A stretch of 64,000 nt of DNA from Lutibacter sp. A64 (GTDB lineage Bacteria > Bacteroidota > Bacteroidia > Flavobacteriales > Flavobacteriaceae), in contig NZ_CP092487.1 of assembly GCF_022429565.1 (NCBI RefSeq), forward strand, positions 3,676,001 through 3,740,000, given 5' to 3'. Position 1 is the first letter of the stretch. The number at the start of each line of letters is the position of its first letter. A program made the translations under genes and the position numbers. Shown here one piece after another: positions 35,251 through 43,010 of the stretch. The notes under the pieces were generated by a model that did not search any database, was not told where the DNA came from, and worked only from the letters and a program-made list of their open reading frames with translations.

Positions 35251-36073
35251 TTAATGTATTACTTTCTATATTTAGTTGTTCAACTCTTTCTAGGTTTTTA
35301 ATAATTTGAACATAGCTAATAGCGCTCATATCATTAAATAATAAAATATCTATGTTTTTATATTGGTTATTTTCGAATTTAAAATTTCTTACAGCTCCAA
35401 TTTTTATTCCTTCAGGGAAAATAGCTGATTTTCCTCCAGTAATAATTGTATCACCAATTTTAATTTGTGCTTGCCTTGGAATATCTATAAGTTGTAGTAC
35501 GTTATAATCTTTTCCATTCCAAACTAATGTACCAAAATGATTGCTATTTTTTAAACGTACATTAATCATAGATTTGGTGTTTAAAATAGATAGTACAGTA
35601 GTGTAATTGTTAGAAGTGTTTTTTGTTACACCAATTATACCTTTACTATTTATAACGCCTAAATCTGAAGTAACACCTTGGTTTTTACCTTTGTTTAATG
35701 TTAAAATGTTGTCTCTATTAGTGTAATTATTATTTATAATTTTTCCGTAAGAGAATTCGTATTTTTGACCGTATTTAGAAGAATCATTTAGCGTAAAATT
35801 ATCTTTATTTAATTCTAGGTCACGTTTGTATAGTAAATTTTTTAATAAGGTGTTTTCTTCAATTAATTGTTTATTTTCTGTTTTTAGATGTAAAAAATTA
35901 TTTACAGAACTAACAGTGTTGTATACACCACCGGTAATTGCGTTTGCAGAATTAATAAATTTACTTTTATGAAATGAATGGTGTTGAATTATAAAAATAA
36001 ATGCTATAACTTCTAAAAGTATAAATAGCAGAAAGTATCTAAATTTTCTAATAAAGTAAATTAATTGCTGCAT
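35243..36073 (-). CDS. mreC: Rod shape-determining protein MreC
   Basis: 276 residues. One N-terminal transmembrane helix (about 12-30), a coiled-coil section (FLHLKTENKQLIEENTLLKN, about 60-80) and two periplasmic beta domains (YGKIINNNYTNRDNILTLNKGKNQGV and NVRLKNSNHFGTLVWNG). Scaffold linking cytoplasmic MreB with PBP2 and RodA. It lies 21 bases after mreB and overlaps mreD by 8. Confidence 0.95.
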   Translation of the reverse strand: MQQLIYFIRKFRYFLLFILLEVIAFIFIIQHHSFHKSKFINSANAITGGVYNTVSSVNNFLHLKTENKQLIEENTLLKNLLYKRDLELNKDNFTLNDSSKYGQKYEFSYGKIINNNYTNRDNILTLNKGKNQGVTSDLGVINSKGIIGVTKNTSNNYTTVLSILNTKSMINVRLKNSNHFGTLVWNGKDYNVLQLIDIPRQAQIKIGDTIITGGKSAIFPEGIKIGAVRNFKFENNQYKNIDILLFNDMSAISYVQIIKNLERVEQLNIESNTLNE

Positions 36074-36094
36074 ATTATAGCTAAAAGGCTGGTA

Positions 36095-37123
36095 TTATTT
36101 CATTAATACATTTTTGTATTTTTCTAAATCTTTTAGAGAAATTCCAGTTCCTCTAACAACAGCTCTTAATGGGTCTTCAGCAACATAAACAGGTAGGTCT
36201 GTTTTTCTAGATAAACGTTTGTCTAAACCGCGTAACATAGAACCACCTCCGGCTAAATAAATACCTGTATTGTATATATCTGCTGCTAATTCAGGTGGTG
36301 TTTTAGAAAGGGTTTCCATTACTGCATCTTCAATTCTAAGAATAGATTTATCTAATGCTTTAGAAATTTCTCTAAATGAAACTTGTACTTGTTTAGGTTT
36401 ACCGCTTAATAAATCACGTCCTTGAACCAACATATCTTCAGGTGGAGTTTCTAAATCTTCTGTAGCTGCTCCTATTTGAATTTTTATTTTTTCGGCAGTG
36501 CGTTCACCAACATATAAATTGTGTTGGGTTCTCATATAATAAGCAATGTCTGAAGTAAATACATCTCCAGCAACTTTTACAGATTTATCGCAAACAATAC
36601 CACCTAAAGCAATTACTGCAATTTCAGTTGTACCACCTCCAATATCAATAATCATATTTCCTTTTGGTTGCATAATGTCTATTCCAATACCAATTGCAGC
36701 TGCCATTGGTTCATGAATTAGATAAATTTCTTTAGCATTCATATGCTCAGAAGAATCAATTACAGCTCTTTTTTCAACTTCTGTAATTCCAGAAGGGATA
36801 CATATTACCATTCGTAAAGAAGGTGTGAAAAAACGTTTTTTTATGCTAGGTATACTTTTGATAAATTCTTTTATCATTTGTTCCGAAGCTTCAAAATCTG
36901 CAATTACACCATCTTTTAACGGTCTAATAGTTTTTATGTTTTCATGAGTTTTTCCTTGCATTAAACTGGCTTTTTTACCAGTAGCTATAATTTTACCAGT
37001 GCTTCTATCTCTCGCTACTATTGATGGAGCATCAACAACCACTTTGCCATCGTGTATAATTAGGGTATTTGCTGTACCTAAATCAATGGCAATATCTTCG
37101 GTCATAAAATCGAAAAAACCCAT
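36095..37123 (-). CDS. mreB: Rod shape-determining protein MreB (bacterial actin)
   Basis: 342 residues. ATP-dependent actin-like filament that guides side-wall synthesis. Phosphate loops: DIAIDLGTANTLI (about 10-22) and MIIDIGGGTTEIAVIALGG (about 157-175). The adenosine motif TGIYLAGGGSMLRGL is near 285-299. The amphipathic N-terminus MGFFDFMTED is the membrane contact. It lies 53 bases after purH, the first gene of the mreBCD-pbp2-rodA set. Confidence 0.98.
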   Translation of the reverse strand: MGFFDFMTEDIAIDLGTANTLIIHDGKVVVDAPSIVARDRSTGKIIATGKKASLMQGKTHENIKTIRPLKDGVIADFEASEQMIKEFIKSIPSIKKRFFTPSLRMVICIPSGITEVEKRAVIDSSEHMNAKEIYLIHEPMAAAIGIGIDIMQPKGNMIIDIGGGTTEIAVIALGGIVCDKSVKVAGDVFTSDIAYYMRTQHNLYVGERTAEKIKIQIGAATEDLETPPEDMLVQGRDLLSGKPKQVQVSFREISKALDKSILRIEDAVMETLSKTPPELAADIYNTGIYLAGGGSMLRGLDKRLSRKTDLPVYVAEDPLRAVVRGTGISLKDLEKYKNVLMK

Positions 37124-37176
37124 ATATTTTTATTGTTTTTAATTTTTAATTTTAGAATTGAACAAAGTTAATCAAA

Positions 37177-38703
37177 TTAGTGTTTAAAATGACGTGTTCC
37201 TGTAAATATCATAGACATTTTATTATTATTACAATAATCTATAGATAATTGGTCTTTTATAGAGCCCCCAGGCTGAATAACAGCATTTACACCTGCATTT
37301 TTTGCTATTTCAACACAATCTGGAAACGGGAAAAAGGCATCACTTGCCATTACTGCATTTGTTAAGTCAAAATTAAAGTGTTTTGCTTTAGCAATTGCTT
37401 GCTCTAAGGCGTCAACTCTACTTGTTTGACCTGTTCCACTAGCATATAATTGTTTGTTTTTTACCAAAACAATTGTATTAGATTTGGTGTGTTTACAAAT
37501 TTTTGAAGCAAAGAATAAATCTTCTAACTCGCTATCAGATGGTGCAGTAACAGTTTCGGTGGTCATAACGCTTGCATTATCTGTTTTGTTGTCCTTCTCT
37601 TGAAATAAAACACCATTTAATGCTGTTCTGTATTGGTGGTTAGGTAATTCAATATCTTTTTGAATTAAAATAATTCTATTCTTTTTACCTTTAAGAATTG
37701 TTAAAGCTTTATCAGAATAACTAGGAGCTATTACAACTTCACAAAATAATTTATGAATTTCAGTGGCAGTTTCAGCGTCAATTTCTTTATTTGAAATTAA
37801 AACGCCTCCAAAAGCAGAAGTTGGGTCACCTGCCAAAGCATCTAAATAGGCTTGTTTTAAAGTTGCTCTTTGTGCTAAACCGCAAGCATTATTATGTTTT
37901 AATATAGCAAAGGTTGGAGCGTCGTTTTTAAATTCGTTCATTAAGTTTACAGCGGCATCTACATCTAATAAATTATTGTATGAAAGTTCTTTACCGTGTA
38001 ATTTTTCAAAAAGATTGTCTAAGTTTCCAAAGAAATAACCTTTTTGATGTGGGTTTTCTCCATATCTTAAAACTGAAGCATCGTTAAAACTTTCTCTAAA
38101 TGCCAATTCATTTTTATTCAAATATTTAAAAATGGCACTGTCGTAATGACTAGATACTGCAAATGATTTTGCTGCAAAGTTTTTGCGTTGTTCTAATGTG
38201 GTTGCTCCATTTCCTTCAGTTATTATTTCTAAAAACTCGTCGTATTGACTCATAGATGAAACACAAATTACATCTTTAAAGTTTTTTGCTGCGGCTCTAA
38301 TTAAAGAAATACCTCCAATATCAATTTTTTCAATTATATCTTGTTCTGGAGCTCCACTAGCTACAGTTTTTTCAAAAGGATATAAATCAACAATTACAAT
38401 ATCTAATTCTGGAATTTCATATTCTCCAAGTTGGGAAATATCACTTTCATTGTTTCTTCTGGCTAAAATTCCACCAAAAACTTTTGGGTGTAATGTTTTA
38501 ACGCGACCTCCTAAAATTGAAGGGTACGAAGTTAAATCTTCAACAGGAATTACATCTATTCCTAAATCTTTTATAAAACTTTCAGTTCCGCCAGTAGAGT
38601 AAATGGTTACACCTAAGCTATTTAATTTTTTAACAATTGGTTCTAATCCATCTTTGTGGAATACAGAAATTAATGCAGAAGCTGCTTTTTTAGTTGTGTT
38701 CAT
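37177..38703 (-). CDS. purH: Bifunctional AICAR transformylase / IMP cyclohydrolase
   Basis: 508 residues. Catalyses the last two steps of purine synthesis to IMP. The N-terminal cyclohydrolase domain (about 1-190) shows ALISVFHKDGLEPIV, LGGRVKTLHPKVFGG and IGGISLIRAAAKN; the C-terminal transformylase shows LRYGENPHQKGYFF, ILKHNNACGLA (catalytic Lys-His) and MASDAFFPFPDCVEIA. It stands first in the row that leads into mreBCD, an arrangement common in flavobacteria. Its own -7 box lies 23 bases upstream. Confidence 0.98.
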   Translation of the reverse strand: MNTTKKAASALISVFHKDGLEPIVKKLNSLGVTIYSTGGTESFIKDLGIDVIPVEDLTSYPSILGGRVKTLHPKVFGGILARRNNESDISQLGEYEIPELDIVIVDLYPFEKTVASGAPEQDIIEKIDIGGISLIRAAAKNFKDVICVSSMSQYDEFLEIITEGNGATTLEQRKNFAAKSFAVSSHYDSAIFKYLNKNELAFRESFNDASVLRYGENPHQKGYFFGNLDNLFEKLHGKELSYNNLLDVDAAVNLMNEFKNDAPTFAILKHNNACGLAQRATLKQAYLDALAGDPTSAFGGVLISNKEIDAETATEIHKLFCEVVIAPSYSDKALTILKGKKNRIILIQKDIELPNHQYRTALNGVLFQEKDNKTDNASVMTTETVTAPSDSELEDLFFASKICKHTKSNTIVLVKNKQLYASGTGQTSRVDALEQAIAKAKHFNFDLTNAVMASDAFFPFPDCVEIAKNAGVNAVIQPGGSIKDQLSIDYCNNNKMSMIFTGTRHFKH

Positions 38704-38725
38704 AGGTAGTATTGTTGCTGTGGCG

Positions 38726-38733
38726 CAAAGCTA
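38726..38733 (-). promoter_or_regulatory. -7 promoter box of purH - mre cluster (TAGCTTTG)
   Basis: The minus strand reads TAGCTTTG, matching TAnnTTTG, 22 bases before the purH ATG. Confidence 0.5.
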
Positions 38734-38850
38734 ATAATTATCAATAGTTTATACAATATAAATTTCATTGAATTTTAGCTATTTTTAAACAATTATTTCA
38801 ATGTTAAATTCAGTGTATTTTTGTGAGTTAAAATTATATTTTTTAAAATA

Positions 38851-39303
38851 TTATAGAATCTTTGCTACTTTTTCACACACAAATTCTAATAGGTTTTCAT
38901 CGTCTTTTGTAAAAGGATTTACAGTATGTGAATCAATATCTATTTGTCCAATATTTTCATTATTAATGAAAATTGGAATTACAATTTCGCTTTTAACTTT
39001 CCACCCGCAAGAAATATAATTATCTTGACTAGCAACATCTTGAACAATAAAGTTTTTATTGCTAACTGCAACTTGACCACAAATACCTTTTCCAAACGGA
39101 ATAATTGTGTGTTCTGTTGGTTCTCCTGAAAATTGAGCTAATTTTAATTCGTTTTTATTGCCATTTTTAAAATAAAAACCAACCCAATCGTAATAGTTGA
39201 TTTCTTGTTTTAAGAAATCGCATATATTTTGAAGTTTGGTTTCTGTATTTGAAGAAGTGTCTATTATTGTTGAAATTGATTTTTTTAATTCTGTAGTATT
39301 CAT
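38851..39303 (-). CDS. GAF domain protein, free methionine-(R)-sulfoxide reductase-like
   Basis: 150 residues, one GAF domain. E. coli fRMsr reduces free Met-(R)-sulfoxide using three cysteines. By eye, C75 (GKGICG) aligns with C94 and C99 (YISCGWKVKSEIVIP) with catalytic C118 of the E. coli enzyme; both pairs are 24 residues apart. The third cysteine (C84 in E. coli) aligns with H65, so a two-cysteine mechanism would be needed. DWVGFYF (39-45) and IGQIDIDSHTVNPF (118-131) are typical of the family. It stands alone upstream of purH with its own -7 box. Confidence 0.85.
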   Translation of the reverse strand: MNTTELKKSISTIIDTSSNTETKLQNICDFLKQEINYYDWVGFYFKNGNKNELKLAQFSGEPTEHTIIPFGKGICGQVAVSNKNFIVQDVASQDNYISCGWKVKSEIVIPIFINNENIGQIDIDSHTVNPFTKDDENLLEFVCEKVAKIL

Positions 39304-39322
39304 AATTGATTAAAATTTTAGG

Positions 39323-39330
39323 CAAAAGTA
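39323..39330 (-). promoter_or_regulatory. -7 promoter box of the GAF/fRMsr-like gene (TACTTTTG)
   Basis: The minus strand reads TACTTTTG, matching TAnnTTTG, 19 bases before the ATG. Confidence 0.5.
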
Positions 39331-39458
39331 TCATTCTTTTAACGTAAAATTGATTTACGCTACTAAAATTTTTGATGCTGTTTTTTAAAAAAAATATAGA
39401 ATTCGTAAAATTTAAGTATTTTAGGCGAATAATTAATCTATACTAAATAACTAACAAT

Positions 39459-39818
39459 ATGAAAAAATCAATTTTAATTTTTGCAGCAATTTTCTCTTTT
39501 GTAGTATTATTTACGGCCTGTAAGGAAACTAAAAAAGAAGATGCTAAAACAGAATCTTATGAGCGCTCAAGTGGAGAAATGGTTTCAAAAGATGTTTATC
39601 AATGTCCAATGGATTGTGAAGATGGAAAAACGTATGAAGCTAAAGGCGCTTGTCCGGTATGTAAAATGGATTTAAAAATAGTAAAGGTGGATGCTGATTC
39701 TAAAAACCCCAAAGAATGTAAATGCGAAACAGAAAAATGTACTTGCAATAAGGAGGTGGCTAAAAAAGATAAAGAATGTACAATGTGCAAACCTGGTTCT
39801 TGTGAATGTAAGGCCTAA
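39459..39818 (+). CDS. Lipoprotein with heavy-metal-binding domain and Cys-rich tail
   Basis: 119 residues. The signal peptide ends at lipobox FTAC (C21). A heavy-metal-binding domain follows (about 46-77): YQCPMDCEDG, then GACPVCKMDLKIV, with C49, C53, C65 and C68, as found in copper-handling proteins next to CusB or CopA. The tail has eight more cysteines (87, 89, 94, 96, 107, 110, 115, 117) in C-x-C and C-x-x-C pairs, like a small metallothionein. It probably binds Cu, Zn or a similar metal on the outer side of a membrane (inference). The neighbours do not include an efflux system. Confidence 0.85.
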   Translation: MKKSILIFAAIFSFVVLFTACKETKKEDAKTESYERSSGEMVSKDVYQCPMDCEDGKTYEAKGACPVCKMDLKIVKVDADSKNPKECKCETEKCTCNKEVAKKDKECTMCKPGSCECKA

Positions 39819-39834
39819 ATTGTGATTGAAAAAT

Positions 39835-39877
39835 AAAAAGACTGTTTAAAAATTTTACAAATTAAACAGTCTTTTTT
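39835..39877. terminator. Bidirectional terminator between the metal-binding lipoprotein gene and lysS
   Basis: AAAAAGACTGTTTAA (39835-39849) pairs with TTAAACAGTCTTTTT (39862-39876), loop of 12, with T tracts on both strands. It sits between two convergent genes and can serve both. Confidence 0.85.
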
Positions 39878-39897
39878 TATTTATTAAGTTTTAAAAC

Positions 39898-41598
39898 TTA
39901 TGTTAACTCTACAAATAAGCCTTCATCGGTGTTATTTACTTTGGCTAAATTATATTTTGTTAAGCCTTTAATGGTTTTATCCCATTTTTTGTTGCTTAAA
40001 CCACTTTGAGATTTTAATTCTGGCAATGCAATTTTTTCTGCTTTTGTTAGAATTTCTAATACAGCTTTTTCGTCATCATTTAATTCAATAGCAGGAGCTT
40101 TTTTCTCTGGTTTCATTTGAGGAAAGAAAAGCACTTCTTGAATAGATGCATTATTGGTCATAAACATTACTAAACGGTCAATTCCAATACCAATACCTGA
40201 GGTTGGAGGCATACCATATTCTAATGCTCTAATAAAATCTTGATCTATAAACATAGCTTCGTCATCACCTTTTTCAGATAATTTTAATTGATCTTCAAAA
40301 CGTTCTTTTTGATCAATTGGGTCGTTTAGCTCAGAGTATGCATTAGCTAATTCTTTTCCGTTTACCATTAATTCAAAACGCTCTGTTAAAGCTGGGTTTG
40401 ATCGGTGTTCTTTTGTAAGCGGACTCATTTCTTTTGGATAATCCGTTATAAATGTTGGTTGAATATATAGGTGTTCACATTTTTCACCAAATAATTCGTC
40501 AATCATTTTACCAATACCCATTGTTTCGTCAACTTCAATTCCAACTTTTCTACAAACATCTCTTAGTTCATCTTCATTCATTCCGGAAACATCGTAACCT
40601 GTATGAATTTTAATGGCTTCTAAAATAGGTACTCTAGGATATGGAGCCTTAAAGTTTACTTTGTTTTCTCCAATTTGTACTTCGCTGGTTCCATTTGTGT
40701 CAATTGCTATTTTTTCAAGAAGTTCTTCGGTCATATTCATCATCCAGTTGTAATCTTTGTAGGCAACATATAGTTCCATTACAGTAAATTCGGGATTATG
40801 AGTTCTGTCCATTCCTTCGTTTCTAAAGTCTTTTGCAAATTCATAAACAGCATCAAAACCACCAACAATTAATCGTTTTAAGTACAATTCGTTAGCAATA
40901 CGCAAATATAAAGGCATATCTAAAGCGTTATGATGTGTGATAAAAGGTCTTGCGGCGGCACCTCCAGGTATTGGTTGAAGTACTGGTGTTTCAACTTCTA
41001 AATAGCCTTTTTTGTTGAAAAAATCACGCATTGAATTTGTGATTTTTGTACGTTTAATAAATGTTTCTTTAACGTGGTCGTTTACAATTAAATCTACGTA
41101 GCGTTGACGGTAACGTTGTTCTGCGTCAGAAAAAGCATCGTGAACTTTACCATCAGCATCGGTTTTTACAACTGGTAGTGGGCGTAAACTTTTAGAAAGC
41201 ACGGTTAATTCTTTAACTTTAACAGAAACTTCACCTACTTTAGTTTTAAAAACTTCACCCCTAATTCCAATTATATCCCCCATATCCAATAATTTTTTGA
41301 ATACAGTATTGTACATAGTTGGGTTTTCTTCAGAAGAAATTTCGTCTCTGTTTACGTAAATTTGCATTCTGCCACTAGCATCTTTTAATTCTGCAAAAGA
41401 AGCTTTACCCATTATTCTTCGGCTCATCATTCTACCGGCTAAAACAACTTCTTTACCTTCAAAAGAGCTAAAGTTAGAAGTAATTTCCTTTATGTTAGCA
41501 GTGGTTTTAAATGCTGCTGCTGGATATGGATTGATACCTAATTCACGTAGTTTTTGTAAAGATTCTCTTCTAACTATTTCAAGTGGTGATAATTGCAT
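39898..41598 (-). CDS. lysS: Lysyl-tRNA synthetase (class II) with C-terminal extension
   Basis: 566 residues. Charges tRNA-Lys. OB-fold anticodon-binding domain (about 50-150, VVLAGRMMSRRIMGKASFAEL), then class II motifs: ITNSMRDFFNKKGYLEVETPVLQ (about 186-208), AKDFRNEGMDRTHNPEFTVMELY (about 257-279) and GIGIGIDRLVMFMTN (near 469-483). E. coli LysRS ends about here, but this protein continues about 65 residues (DEKAVLEILTKAEKIALPEL...KWDKTIKGLTKYNL) that look like a small winged-helix domain. Monocistronic. Confidence 0.97.
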   Translation of the reverse strand: MQLSPLEIVRRESLQKLRELGINPYPAAAFKTTANIKEITSNFSSFEGKEVVLAGRMMSRRIMGKASFAELKDASGRMQIYVNRDEISSEENPTMYNTVFKKLLDMGDIIGIRGEVFKTKVGEVSVKVKELTVLSKSLRPLPVVKTDADGKVHDAFSDAEQRYRQRYVDLIVNDHVKETFIKRTKITNSMRDFFNKKGYLEVETPVLQPIPGGAAARPFITHHNALDMPLYLRIANELYLKRLIVGGFDAVYEFAKDFRNEGMDRTHNPEFTVMELYVAYKDYNWMMNMTEELLEKIAIDTNGTSEVQIGENKVNFKAPYPRVPILEAIKIHTGYDVSGMNEDELRDVCRKVGIEVDETMGIGKMIDELFGEKCEHLYIQPTFITDYPKEMSPLTKEHRSNPALTERFELMVNGKELANAYSELNDPIDQKERFEDQLKLSEKGDDEAMFIDQDFIRALEYGMPPTSGIGIGIDRLVMFMTNNASIQEVLFFPQMKPEKKAPAIELNDDEKAVLEILTKAEKIALPELKSQSGLSNKKWDKTIKGLTKYNLAKVNNTDEGLFVELT

Positions 41599-41636
41599 GA
41601 TGCTATATTTAGTATTTATTTTTTATTTTCGGTGTG

Positions 41637-41644
41637 CAAAGATA
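41637..41644 (-). promoter_or_regulatory. -7 promoter box of lysS (TATCTTTG)
   Basis: The minus strand reads TATCTTTG, matching TAnnTTTG, 38 bases before the lysS ATG. Confidence 0.5.
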
Positions 41645-41715
41645 CAATCAATTCAGAAATAACAGTAATTTAGAAAGAAAAAGAATATTGAATTTAAAAT
41701 CAATTTAAAATTTTA

Positions 41716-41723
41716 TATATTTG
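41716..41723 (+). promoter_or_regulatory. -7 promoter box of the candidate small RNA (TATATTTG)
   Basis: TATATTTG, a full match to TAnnTTTG, on the plus strand directly before the chain of hairpins. No protein-coding gene lies downstream on this strand before the terminator. The -33 side is unclear (a TTG lies at 41688-41690, rather far). Confidence 0.55.
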
Positions 41724-41727
41724 CATA

Positions 41728-41825
41728 TCACATTTTATGTGATAGTTGTGTTGTAATGACGTTTATTGCGTCATAGGTTTTTTAAACCAATGGAAAGCTT
41801 CCCGAGAACCGGGACGCTTTTTTTA
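41728..41825 (+). ncRNA. Candidate small RNA of about 100 bases with four hairpins
   Basis: After the -7 box come four stem-loops: TATCACAT/ATGTGATA (41726-41733 with 41737-41744), ATGACG/CGTCAT (41756-41761 with 41769-41774), GGTTT/AAACC (41776-41780 with 41784-41788) and a terminator (41794-41820) followed by TTTTT. There is no ORF. Promoter, compact folding and terminator together make an independent RNA gene likely. It might belong to a known flavobacterial RNA family such as Flavo-1, which I cannot confirm from memory. The first palindrome spans the expected start and could instead be an operator. Confidence 0.6.
41794..41825 (+). terminator. Rho-independent terminator of the candidate small RNA
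   Basis: AAAGC and TCCCG on the left pair with CGGGA and GCTTT on the right (41794-41804 with 41810-41820), one internal mismatch, loop AGAAC, then TTTTT. It is GC-rich compared with its surroundings. Confidence 0.85.
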
Positions 41826-42061
41826 TGCTTTTTAAATAACAAATAATACAGATGTAGATAAGGTATTAAGAAAAATTAGCAAATGTTAATTTTAAATTAT
41901 TTTTTTATTAAAAAAATGTATGCCGGTCTCTAACTTACCAAAAAAATAAATGATAATTTTTAATTTAAGGATGAAATAATTTTTTAAAATCTCTAAGGGT
42001 TGGAGAGGTTTTGAGAAAAAAAAGGAGTAAAACAATGCGCGTTTGAGAAGTGTTTTAAAAC

Positions 42062-42109
42062 AAAAAACTCGTAACTACCTAATTAAAAGTGTGTTACGAG
42101 TTGTTTTTT
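42062..42109 (-). terminator. Rho-independent terminator of tRNA-Phe
   Basis: AACTCGTAAC (42066-42075) pairs with GTTACGAGTT (42093-42102), flanked on the left by an A run that gives the T tract on the minus strand. It follows the tRNA directly. Confidence 0.8.
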
Positions 42110-42110
42110 G

Positions 42111-42183
42111 TGGTACCTCCAGGAATCGAACCAGGGACACAAGGATTTTCAGTCCTTTGCTCTACCAACTGAGCTAAGGTACC
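42111..42183 (-). tRNA. tRNA-Phe (anticodon GAA)
   Basis: 73-base cloverleaf on the minus strand: acceptor GGTACCT with AGGTACC, D arm TAGCTCAGTTGGTAGAGC, anticodon stem AGGAC..., loop with GAA, and T arm CCTGG-TTCGATT-CCTGG. Discriminator A, CCA not encoded. It has its own promoter and terminator, so it is a single-gene unit. Confidence 0.97.
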
Positions 42184-42199
42184 ATTGCCTTAGCGGGTG

Positions 42200-42232
42200 C
42201 AAATATATAAGTATTTTTTCTACTAATCAAAA
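42200..42232 (-). promoter_or_regulatory. Promoter of tRNA-Phe (TTTTG / TATATTTG)
   Basis: On the minus strand TATATTTG (42207-42200) is preceded 20 bases upstream by TTTTG (42232-42228). Both Bacteroidota promoter elements are present at good spacing, 17 bases before the tRNA. Confidence 0.7.
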
Positions 42233-42253
42233 CTTTTTTTAAAAAATCTGTCG

Positions 42254-42261
42254 TATTTTTG
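42254..42261 (+). promoter_or_regulatory. -7 promoter box of the coaX operon (TATTTTTG)
   Basis: TATTTTTG matches TAnnTTTG, 20 bases before the coaX ATG and divergent from the tRNA-Phe promoter. Probably drives the row of genes down to the PpiD-like gene. Confidence 0.6.
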
Positions 42262-42281
42262 AAACTTGATATAAAAAACAA

Positions 42282-43010
42282 ATGAATTTAATAATAGATA
42301 TTGGGAATACGAGAATTAAAATTGCTGTTTTTAATAGTGATGAACTAATTTATAATGAAGTTATTACAAAAAAAGAATTTGTAAATGTTACACTAAATTT
42401 AATTGAAAAATTTAATTGTAAAAACGCAATAATTTCTTCTGTAGGAATTTTAAAAAAAAATGAAAAAGATAAAATTAAAGCTAAAATAAATGTAATTGAA
42501 CTTAATTCTGATACCAAAACACCATTTATAAATAATTATGGAACTCCAAAAACGCTTGGTGTTGATCGGATAGCTTTAGTGGCGGCAGCAGTTTTAAAAT
42601 ATAAAAATAAAAATGTATTAATAATTGATGCAGGAACTTGTATAACCTTTGATTTTGTAACAAAAGATAAAAAATATCTTGGAGGTGCTATTTCTCCTGG
42701 AATTGAAATGAGGTATAAATCACTTAATACGTTTACAGAAAAACTACCTTTATTAAATGCTGAAGAAGGTTCAATTGAGTTAATTGGTACATCAACAGAA
42801 ACAAGCATACATTCGGGTGTAATAAATGGAGTTATAAGTGAAATTGATAGTGTAATTGATAAGTATAGAAAAAAAAATAAAGATTTAACGATAGTTTTAA
42901 CAGGAGGTGATGTTAATTTCTTGTCAAATAAATTAAAAAATAGCATATTTGCCAATCCTATTTTTTTATTAGAGGGATTAAACTCAATTTTGACTTATAA
43001 TTTACAATAA
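42282..43010 (+). CDS. coaX: Type III pantothenate kinase
   Basis: 242 residues. Phosphorylates pantothenate, the first step of coenzyme A synthesis, in the cytoplasm; ASKHA fold. Motifs: IIDIGNTRIKIAVF (about 4-17), GVDRIALVAAAV (about 93-104), LIIDAGTCITFDFV (about 113-126, catalytic Asp) and GGAISPGIEMRYKSL (about 134-148). First gene of the plus-strand envelope operon. Its TAA is followed directly by the ATG of the next gene. Confidence 0.96.
   Translation: MNLIIDIGNTRIKIAVFNSDELIYNEVITKKEFVNVTLNLIEKFNCKNAIISSVGILKKNEKDKIKAKINVIELNSDTKTPFINNYGTPKTLGVDRIALVAAAVLKYKNKNVLIIDAGTCITFDFVTKDKKYLGGAISPGIEMRYKSLNTFTEKLPLLNAEEGSIELIGTSTETSIHSGVINGVISEIDSVIDKYRKKNKDLTIVLTGGDVNFLSNKLKNSIFANPIFLLEGLNSILTYNLQ

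Noticed and set aside
41726-41744. CRP-like operator TATCACAT-TTT-ATGTGATA
   Set aside because: CRP sites read TGTGA...TCACA; this palindrome has the half-sites inverted. It is better explained as the first stem of the small RNA, though an operator function remains possible.
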